Source: an uncultured Pseudomonadota bacterium (GTDB lineage: Bacteria > Myxococcota_A > Bradymonadia > Bradymonadales > Bradymonadaceae). From it: a stretch of DNA of 64,000 bases. Shown in pieces: positions 54,656-63,200 of this stretch. The notes beneath the pieces are model-generated. The model had not been told where the DNA came from and did not search any database. It saw only the letters and a list, made by a program, of their open reading frames with translations. A program made the position numbers and the translations under genes. Location of the stretch: contig CAJXPB010000009.1 of the NCBI GenBank assembly GCA_913057905.1, positions 1 through 64,000 on the forward strand. Direction: 5' to 3'. Positions within the stretch are counted from its first letter, which is position 1; each line of letters opens with the position of its first letter.

Positions 54656-55082
54656 CGGAGCGGGAAACGCGAAGGACACTACTGAGGTTACTGCCGAAGA
54701 TAAGAAAGAGGGGCGTCCCGGCAGCATGAGCTGTGAGAGGACTATTGAAAAGTACGGAGGCTCCGCTCGAGGGAACGTGCCAGACTCTTTCAAAAAGGAA
54801 CTTGATGCTGAGGTTCGTCAACTGAGGTCTGCGCTGAGTAGATGCCACGAAAAAGGGATGAAAGCGGCAGGGGGGGCGCTCAACGGGAAGGTCTATTTTC
54901 ACCTTGTGGTTGGCACGAGTGGAGATGTCTTATCGGCAAAGCCGTGTAACTCAGGTCTCGGTTCTGAGCCGATGCTGGATTGCATGGAGGAACACCTCTC
55001 GTCTGTCGAGGGAGTTGAAACCGAGCAACGATCCCAGGTTCTATACCCGTTCAATTGCACGCCGAAAGATAGTTCGGAATGA
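54555..55082 (+). CDS. Lipoprotein with AgmX/PglI C-terminal-like domain (array member 2)
   Basis: A 175-residue lipoprotein (lipobox VSSC, then CATTGGS). The mature domain keeps the layout of the GltG C-terminus: a helix ending LSRCHEKG, LNGKVYFHLVVGTSGDV, and MLDCMEEHL, with an extra cysteine (AKPC) as in members 1 and 3. The aromatic residue after the first cysteine is His here, where GltG and members 1 and 3 have Tyr. AGGAGATCCAAG precedes the ATG. The signal peptide DNA is almost identical to that of member 3, while the mature parts differ widely. Confidence 0.72.
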   Translation: MNDTIKETRWVVGGLLCLGILLLVSSCATTGGSGGAGNAKDTTEVTAEDKKEGRPGSMSCERTIEKYGGSARGNVPDSFKKELDAEVRQLRSALSRCHEKGMKAAGGALNGKVYFHLVVGTSGDVLSAKPCNSGLGSEPMLDCMEEHLSSVEGVETEQRSQVLYPFNCTPKDSSE

Positions 55083-55103
55083 GTCATCGACCACGTCGTC
55101 TTC

Positions 55104-55230
55104 GAGTTCCGCGTCCCAGGAGATCCAAGATGAACGACACAATCAAAGAGACGCGCTGGGTCGTAGGAGGTCTCCTTTGCGTGGGGATTTTGTTGTTTGT
55201 CCCAAGCTGCGCCACGACGGGCGGTTCCGG
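55104..55230 (+). repeat. Direct repeat, copy 2 (127 bp, RBS and signal peptide of array member 3)
   Basis: Second copy of the repeat at 54529-54655. It starts GAGTTCCGCG and ends GGTTCCGG, with the ATG at the same offset in both copies. Confidence 0.93.
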
Positions 55231-55660
55231 AAGCTCGGAGAATGCGAAGGCATTCGAGATCGCTCCGGAGGACCGGTGTTCCTCTCCGTTGCCCCCTCGA
55301 TCGAGTCCTGAGGGTCAGGGGGGTGAAGCAGAGACAAAAAAGAAATTCCCTACTCTTTCGAAGCGGCTATCTGCGAACCTGAATGAACGGAGAAGCAAGC
55401 TCATAAGTTGCTACGAGGAAGCCCTCGAGACCGATTCGAATATTGAAGGCGCCGTGCGCTTCCACTTTCGCGTGAAAGAATCAGGGGGCGTGCACGATGT
55501 AAGGGCATGCTACACAGAAATTCACTACGAGCCCTTCATTCGCTGCATTGAGAATGAGTTGAGTCGTGTTGATCTGGGAGAGCTTGGGGTTTCCCGCGAG
55601 ATGCCAGTCTTGAAGACATTCAACTTCGCGGTCGGCTCAAAACCAGAAAGCCAGGATTGA
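55130..55660 (+). CDS. Lipoprotein with AgmX/PglI C-terminal-like domain (array member 3)
   Basis: A 176-residue lipoprotein (FVPSC lipobox-like site, then CATTGGS). After a variable linker it has LNERRSKLISCYEEALETDS, IEGAVRFHFRVKESGGV, an extra cysteine (VRACYTE) and FIRCIENEL, the same pattern as the C-terminus of GltG and array members 1 and 2. The N-terminal 30 residues are almost identical to those of member 2, at DNA level too, which points to a recent duplication or recombination. Proline at -2 of the lipobox is unusual and may affect lipidation. Confidence 0.72.
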   Translation: MNDTIKETRWVVGGLLCVGILLFVPSCATTGGSGSSENAKAFEIAPEDRCSSPLPPRSSPEGQGGEAETKKKFPTLSKRLSANLNERRSKLISCYEEALETDSNIEGAVRFHFRVKESGGVHDVRACYTEIHYEPFIRCIENELSRVDLGELGVSREMPVLKTFNFAVGSKPESQD

Positions 55661-55687
55661 TTCCTCTTAGACCCGCAGGGCGACATA

Positions 55688-56242
55688 GTGAGTGCAGCTT
55701 CGAAATTGAGCAGCTTGAGACAGATGGGCAGCGTGGGCCTGCGTAGTTCTCTGTTTGTAGTTGTCTGGTCAATGTTGTTGGTCTCTGGCTGCGCGACGAC
55801 CGGCGGATCGGAGACGGAGCGCGAGATACCGCCGGAGGTGACCGACCATACGGTCGACCAGCGATCCGAGGATGCGCGGAGTCAACGGCCGCGGGTCGAG
55901 GTCGTCATCGACGGGAACGTCTTCGAGCCGCAGGCGACGGCGAGCTACGAGGACGACATCCGTCGCGGTGCGGTGCAATGCTACCAGTCGGGATTGCGCG
56001 GGGCCGGCGGCGACCAGGAGGGTTCGGTCGTCTACGAGGTGATCGTGACCCGCAACGGGTACGTGGCCGGAGCCGACCTGATGTCGACGGCGCTCAATCA
56101 CGACGACATCCAGAGCTGTGTGGAGCATGTCATCTCGCAGATTCGCTACGATGTCCCCGACGCTGGGCGACCACTGTACAGAATCTTTTTTCGGCTCGAT
56201 TTCTTCATCGAAACCCTCGTGCCCACCGAGCCTCCCGTTTGA
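55688..56242 (+). CDS. Lipoprotein with AgmX/PglI C-terminal-like domain (array member 4)
   Basis: A 184-residue lipoprotein (VSGC lipobox, CATTGGS). The mature domain has YEDDIRRGAVQCYQSGL, QEGSVVYEVIVTRNGYV and IQSCVEHVISQIRYDVP, the two-cysteine form like GltG, without the third cysteine of members 1-3. GC content is back to the level of the neighbours. The GTG at 55688 was used; an ATG at 55724 is possible and would still leave a full signal sequence. It lies 27 bp after member 3 and 36 bp before the TPR lipoprotein gene. Confidence 0.72.
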   Translation: MSAASKLSSLRQMGSVGLRSSLFVVVWSMLLVSGCATTGGSETEREIPPEVTDHTVDQRSEDARSQRPRVEVVIDGNVFEPQATASYEDDIRRGAVQCYQSGLRGAGGDQEGSVVYEVIVTRNGYVAGADLMSTALNHDDIQSCVEHVISQIRYDVPDAGRPLYRIFFRLDFFIETLVPTEPPV

Positions 56243-56278
56243 CGGGATCGGTTATCTGTACTTCCGGAGGTAGAAACG

Positions 56279-57202
56279 ATGACGCGTGAAGCACCGAACA
56301 GATCACTGAGTGGTGCGATCGTCGTGGGCTTGCTGGCAGGGCTCTGGCTTATGACCAGCGGTGTCACCTGCGACCAGGATCGGGCCCTTGCGGTTCAGCG
56401 ACTCAATGAGGGGCTGGCGGCGTATAAGCGCGGTCAGACCCAGGATGCGGTCGCCAAACTCAAGGAAGCTGCTCAGGCCGACGCCGATTTTGCCAAGCCG
56501 CGCTATCAGCTCGGTCAGATCTACGAGATGAAGTACGAAGACGCCCGGGAGGCCGAGCGGTTCTACCGGGCGGCTCTGGATATCCACCCCGAGCGGGCGG
56601 AGTACGGGTATGCGCTGGGTCGGCTCCTCGTCTCGCAAGGTGACTACGAAGAGGCGATCAGAGTGCTGAAAGACACCGTCGACACCCATTCGGGACACGC
56701 GAAATCCTGGTTCCGTCTCGGCCAGGCTCAGGAGGCGATGGGCCACCATCCCAAGGCCGTCGAAGCCTACATGAAATCGATCGAGGCCGACCCGAGGATG
56801 ACCATCGGAGAGGATGACACGGGAGGCGTGGCCTATCACGCCCTGGGGGATATCTACGTGACATTCGGATTTCCTGACAAAGCGTTGGAAGTCTACGAGA
56901 ATGGGCTCAGCAACAATGCAGAGGCAGCTCGGCTGCATCGCGGCCTCGGGGTCGCGCAGTTGGAGCTCGAAAGGTACGAGGCGGCCGCGGAGAGTTTCCG
57001 CAAGGCGCTCGAGCTCGGGGGCGATGGCGGCGCCGCCTACTTCAATCTCGCAGCGGCGCTCGAAGGCGCCGGCCGACCCGACCAGGCGATCGAAGCCCTG
57101 CAGAAATACCTCGATGTAGCCGATCCGACGGACCGAGCCCGCACCTCGGTCGCCCAGGGAATGATCCAGAAGCTCAAAGCCCAGGGCGACGCGTCGAACT
57201 GA
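56279..57202 (+). CDS. TPR lipoprotein
   Basis: A 307-residue protein with a signal sequence ending TSGVTC (probable lipidation) and about seven TPR repeats in tandem: LNEGLAAYKRGQTQDAVAKLKEA, RYQLGQIYEMKYEDAREAERFY, GYALGRLLVSQGDYEEAIRVL, WFRLGQAQEAMGHHPKAVEAYMKS and so on to the C-terminus. GGAGG lies 9 bases before the ATG. It follows the AgmX-domain lipoprotein array and precedes the giant TPR gene, so it probably serves the same envelope complex. No M. xanthus counterpart is named with confidence. Confidence 0.8.
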   Translation: MTREAPNRSLSGAIVVGLLAGLWLMTSGVTCDQDRALAVQRLNEGLAAYKRGQTQDAVAKLKEAAQADADFAKPRYQLGQIYEMKYEDAREAERFYRAALDIHPERAEYGYALGRLLVSQGDYEEAIRVLKDTVDTHSGHAKSWFRLGQAQEAMGHHPKAVEAYMKSIEADPRMTIGEDDTGGVAYHALGDIYVTFGFPDKALEVYENGLSNNAEAARLHRGLGVAQLELERYEAAAESFRKALELGGDGGAAYFNLAAALEGAGRPDQAIEALQKYLDVADPTDRARTSVAQGMIQKLKAQGDASN

Positions 57203-57281
57203 TCGCCTGATTGCCGATGCAGGATACTGAAATCTCTGATCTGACTGATCGTTCCGATACCAAAGCGAGCCAGTAAAGCCG

Positions 57282-60200
57282 ATGTCTCAGGATATGACGT
57301 ACGAAGAGTCTCTCGAGAAGCTCGCGGACCATCCCCAGGACCTGAGTCGGTACAAGCGACTGGAGGAGGACCACGTTCAGGACTGGGAGGATCACGTCTG
57401 GAACCTCGCCTCCCATGCGTCGGAGGCGTCCGACGGGGCTGCCTCGGCACGACTGTATCTGGAGGCCGGGCGTGCGGCACTGGAGCGTGTTGGTGATCCC
57501 GAGTGGGCGCGACAGCTTCTCGAAGAGGCCTCGGGTCTGGTCGACGATCCCTCGATCAATCGCGAGGCTCGTCTCGTTCAACTCGCCGCGCATGGCGATC
57601 AGCAGGCGCTCTTCGGGTTCTTTCGGCAGGCACTTCAGGCGTCGGACAATGGCACCCAGCAGGCGCGGCTGTACCTGAGGATGGGTGGCATTCTGGAACG
57701 GGTGCTGGATGATCCGGCCGAGGCCGAGAGCGCCTACGGGTATGCCAGAGATCTCCTGGAACAGGCGATCTCGGAGGTGCCCGGGGCGGAACGGAAATAC
57801 GCTCTGTTGTGCGACCTCGCCGATATCTACCGCGATGATCTGCGCAACGGCGAAGCGGCTGTCGAGTGCTATCGGGCGGCCAGCGATCTGTGGGATGGAG
57901 ACGAGCTGCGTCGAGCCGAACGTGCCCTGGAGGCCCTGACCGACGAATCCGGGGACCCGGATCTCGAAGATGGAGAGTCCGCCGAACCACGGGACTCCGA
58001 CGTCGAGGCTGGAGAGGAGCCGGCCGCTGAGGCGGCCGCCGAAGAGGAATCCGACGTTTCGGAGCAGGTGGCCGAGGAACCCGTCTCGTCGGTCGAAGAA
58101 CTGGAGGCTCCGCCGGAGGTCGACCAGATCGACGAGCCCGAGGCCCCGGAGCTTCCCGAGGAGGCCGCAGCTCCCGAGATCCCAGAAGAGCCCGAAGAGT
58201 CGACAGCAGAGGAGACCTCGGCACCATCCGAAGCAATCGAGGAGGAAGAGACGGGTGCAGCTACGGACGAACCCGCCGGTGCCGCGGAGGCACCTGAAGG
58301 GGCGGACCCGGCGCTCGCCCAACGCGCCGTTGAGTCGGAGGACGCCGACGAATTTCTGCTCTGGTCGACCGAAGCGGCGCTGTTGAGCTGGCTTCGGGGT
58401 CGAGAGCCCGCTCAAGACTTGGTCCCGCTCTGGGAAGAGGCCGCGCAGAGAGAACTGGGCCGCCAGCTCTGGGAGCGTACCCATTTTCTGGTCGCCGATC
58501 CGGACTTCTGGCAGACGGTTCTGCAGCTTCTGGATGAGTCGGCGGATGGCCACCCGGGCCTTCGGGGACGGATCGCCCTGTACGATCTCGGCGACGCGGA
58601 ACTCGGACGCCAGTTGGCGGAGTCTATCGAAGACGAGGGACTCCAACAGGGTGCCGAACACCTCGAGCGAGCCCGCGAAAACTGGCGCCGGCTGCAACGC
58701 GACCTCGAAAAGGAGTACCGAGAGGCGTCTAAAGAAGAAAAAGCGCGTCAGGTGTACGGCCACCTGGCCGACGTCGCCCGGGGGATCGGCGACCCCGACC
58801 GTGAGGTCGACGTCCTGCGGCGTATGGATCGTGAAGTCGACGATCCCGCGGTCTCTCATCGGCTGATGGTCGGATACCGGACGACCGAGAAGTGGCCCCG
58901 CTACGTCGACCTTGTCAAAGAGCATGCGGAGACGTTCGACGAGGACTACGGCGACGAGAAGGCCGTCTGGCTGAGGGAGGCGGTTCGGATCTATCGCGAC
59001 GAGATGAACCACGACATGATGGTCGTGAATACCTACCGGGACATCCGTGAGGCCAAGCCCGGTGATCTCGGCGCGCTGGATGCATTGATCGACAAGTTCG
59101 AGGAGATGAACCGGTCCTCGGAGCTGATCAACGCCCTCCAGGAGAAGGCCGAGCTCGTCGACGATGTCGACCAGAAGATCGAGTTGCTCAGCCGCGTGGC
59201 TCGGCTCTTTCTGGACAAATTTCGCAATCAGGCCGAGGCCATCGACGCCTATGAATCGGTTCTGGAGCTGGATGCGACCCATCCCGAGGCACTCGATGCC
59301 CTCCAGGAGATGTACGAGAAGCGGCGAGACTGGAAAAAACTCGTCGATGTAAAGCGGCGGGAGGTCGAGACCCTGGAGGATCCGCAGGCCCGACTCGAGG
59401 GGCTCAAGGATGTAGCACAGCTCGCCGCCGATCGCCTGCGCAAGCCGGATGTGGCGACCGAGCTGTGGCGAGAGGTGCTCGAGGAATCTCCGGGAGATCG
59501 ACAGGCCCTCGATGCCCTCGAGAAGCTCTACGACAAAGCGCGAGACTGGTCGGCCCTCGCCGATGTGCTCGAGCAGAAGTGCGAGCGCGTCGACGAGCCC
59601 GAGATCGCGATGAAACTACATCGAAAACTCGGAAAGTTGTGCTCGGACCGACTCGAGGATCCCGAGCGAGCCATGAAAGCGTGGAAGGGAGCCCTGGAGC
59701 TGGATCCCGATGACCGTGCAGCCCAAAAGTCGCTGGAACGGCTGTATGTCGACCATCGCCAGTGGGACGATCTCGAGGCATTCTATCGACAACGGGACGA
59801 ACTTCGGGAACTGGTTCGCATGTTGGAGACCCTCTCCGGGACCCTGGAGGAAGAGAGCGCTCGTCTGCAGGTGCTGGTGCGTGCGGGCCGACTCTGGCGC
59901 GGCGAACTCGAGGAGCCCGACCGGGCGAAGCGCAATCTGGAGAAGGCGCTCGAGATCGACGAGGACGACCCCGAGATCGCGGCCGAGCTCGAGCCGATCT
60001 ACCGGGCCGACGAGGATTGGAAGGGCCTGCGCCGCGTGCTGACGGTCCTGCTGGAGAGTTCGTCTGACCCCGAAGAGCGCCGGAGTTACGAACTCGAGCT
60101 GGCGAGACTACACCGGGAGCGGCTCTCGGACCCCGAGGGCGCCTATCGGTGGTATGCCGAGGCCTTTCAGTCCGAACCGGCGGGCGGCGAGTTGCTCGAT

Positions 60201-63200
60201 GCGCTGGCAGCGTCGGCCGAGGCGGCCGGCACCTACGACGATCTCGCCGATGTGTGGGAGTCGGCACTGGAGCGGGATCTGGCCGCCGAGCTGGAAACCG
60301 AAATCCGGGTGCGCCTGGGCGGGCTTCTCTTCGAAGAATTGTCCGACACCGAAGGTGCGCTGCGTCAGTACGACGTTCTGTTGGACGAAGACCCGCACAA
60401 TCAACGGGCTCTGGCCGGACTCGAGTCTGTCTACGAAGCCGAGGGCCGGTGGGACGAACTCATCGAGGTGTATCGCACCCGCCTCGAGCTGACCGATTCG
60501 GATTCCGACCGCGTGGAGATCCTCCACGGGATGGCGCGGTTGGCCGAGCGGCAAAAGGGAGACCGCGACGAGGCTGTGCAGCGACTTCGAGAGGCGCTCG
60601 ACCTGGAGCCTCGAAATCGCGACATCCTGGCCGAGATGCATCGGCTGTACCGCGAGATGGAGCGGTTTACCGACCTGATCGAGACCATCGACCGCGAGAT
60701 CGACGTGCTGATGTCGACGGCGCGTGAACGTGCCGAGACGGCCGAGCCGATCGAGGCGACGGCCGAAGAGGCCGTCTTCGGTCAGGGGGAGGCTCCGGAA
60801 TTTGAACCCGACGTTCAGCAGAGTGAACGACGTTTTCAAGAGTCAGACGTCGAGGCGATCCTGGAGATGCGCCGCGAGAAAGGGATGGTCCTGAAAGACC
60901 AGCTCGATCGCCACGCAGAAGCCCTCGACGAGTTTGCCGAGATCTTGAACTGGCGACCCGGCGCCGACGAGGCCAGAGTCGCCGTCGAAGGGTACCTGGA
61001 CGATCGGGACTACGGGCCCCGGGCAGCCGAGATTCTGGAGCCGATCTATCACCTGATGGGTCGTTGGGAGGACCTCGTCGACGTACTCGACGTACGGCTC
61101 ACCGCCGCCGAGGGCGACGAGGCCGAAGCATTGCTGGAGTCGAAGGCTTCGGTACAGCTCGACGCGCTCGACCGACGGGACGATGCGTTTCGAACCTACG
61201 GGCGGTTGCTCCGGCGCGAACCCGGTCATCAGGGAGCGCGAGAACAGCTCGAATCTCTGGCCGACGAGGGCTCTCGCTGGCGAGATCTCGCTGAGCTCTA
61301 CGAAGAGGTTCTCGATACCGCCGACTCGGAATTGCTGCAGGTCGACTACGGAATGGCGCTCGGCGATATCTGGGCCGACCGACTCGAGGCGCCCGAAGAG
61401 GCCGATCGGTATTATCTGGACGTGCTCGAGGCCGAACCCGGGCACGATGAGGCCCTCGACCGGCTCGAGTCGGTCTACCGACGGACCGAAGCCTGGCAGC
61501 GGTTGCTGGACATCTATGACCGCAAGCTCGACGGCGCGGACCCCGCCGCGCTCGAATCCCTGCGATTCGAGCGCGGCGGTCTGCTCGACGAAAAGTTGGA
61601 CCGGCCCCACGAAGCCATCGCGACCCTCGAGGACATTCTGGAGGCCGAGCCCGGTCATCCGGAGGCGCTCGAGGCCCGCAATGAACTGCTGGAACGGCGC
61701 GGCATGTGGGCCGAACTCGCCGATGCGCTCGAAGATACTCTCGAGGTCGTCGACGGGGAAGACGCGCTGGAGACGACCCGACGCCTGGCGGAGGTCTACG
61801 ACCGAGAGTTGGATCGCCCCGGGGAGGCCGTCGACCTCTACGAGTCGATCCTCGATCAGCGCCCCGAAGACGAACATGCCATCTCGGCGCTGGAATCGCT
61901 GATGTGGGAATCTCGCGGCGACCGGGCCCGCGTCAGCCGAATTCTCGAGCCGATCTATCGGGAGCGCTCGGACTGGAAAGACCTGGTTGATGCGCTCGAC
62001 GTTCAGATTCAGTCGAGCGAAGACGGCTCAGATCGACTCGAGCTTCTGCATCGGATCGCCTCGATCGAGGAGCAGCGACGAGACCGGCCGGACGCCGCAT
62101 TCTCTCGGTATCTCGAAGCCCTGGAGGTCGAGCCGGGCAGCGACGAGACCCTCTCGGAGCTGGAGCGGTTGGCCGAAGAACTCGGGCGCTGGCACCAACT
62201 GCAGGCGGCCCTGGTCGAACGGGCCGAGGCGACGTCGGGACCGACGACCGCGCGCCGATTGTTCAAGCGGGCTGCCGACATCCGCATCGAAGAGCTCGAA
62301 CAGCCGTCGGAGGCGATCCCGGTGCTCCAGAGAGTCATCGGCCGGGTCCCGGAGGACCTGGAGACGGCTCGGCAGCTCGAGGAGCTGTGCCGGGAGCTCG
62401 AGCAGTGGGAAGATCTCGTCGACATACTGCGCCACCGCGCGGAGATCGAGGAGGAGACGGAGGATACAAAGGAGCTGCTCTACCAGGCCGGCATTATCTA
62501 CGACGACCTGCTGGAGCGTCCCGAGCGGGCCGTCGACGTCTACCGGGAGGTATTGGAGTACGATGGTGCGGATACCCGAGCCATCGACCAACTCGAAGAA
62601 CTCTACACCCGGCTGGAGCGCTGGACCGATCTGCTAGATATTTACAACCGCAAGCTGGGGCTCATCGACGATCCAGAGGCCCGCAAGGATCTTCTGTACG
62701 CGATCGGCCCGATCCACGAAGACCAACTCGATGAACCCTACGAGGCGATCGGAATCTACCGCGACATCCTTGCGCTGGATGACGATGAGTTGTCGGCGCT
62801 GGAACGCCTGGCGGACCTGTATGAGCAGACCGAGCAGTGGAACGAACTGCTCGAGACGCTGCAGGCTCAGCGCGAGCTGGTGTCGTTGCCCGAAGAACGG
62901 CAGCATCTGGAGTACCGGATCGGTCGACTGTGGGAACGTGAACTGGGAGATATTCCACGGGCCGTGGAGGTCTACCGGGGCATTCTGGAGGAGGACTCCA
63001 AGCATGAAGGAGCCCGCGAGGCGCTCTCCTCGATGATCGAACGCGGCGTGGCCGAAGCCGAGGCGTCGGAGGTCCTGCACCCGGTTCTCGAACAGTCGGG
63101 CGAGTGGGAACAGCTCGTCGAAGTGAAGCGGCATTTGATCGAAGCGGCCGCCGACCCGGCGAGGAAACTGGAGCTGTATCGCGAGATCGCGACACTCTAC

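Noticed and set aside
57174-59282. A 702-codon minus-strand frame opposite the giant TPR gene
   Set aside because: The plus-strand frame has clear TPR periodicity and runs unbroken to the window end; the antisense translation is a shadow.
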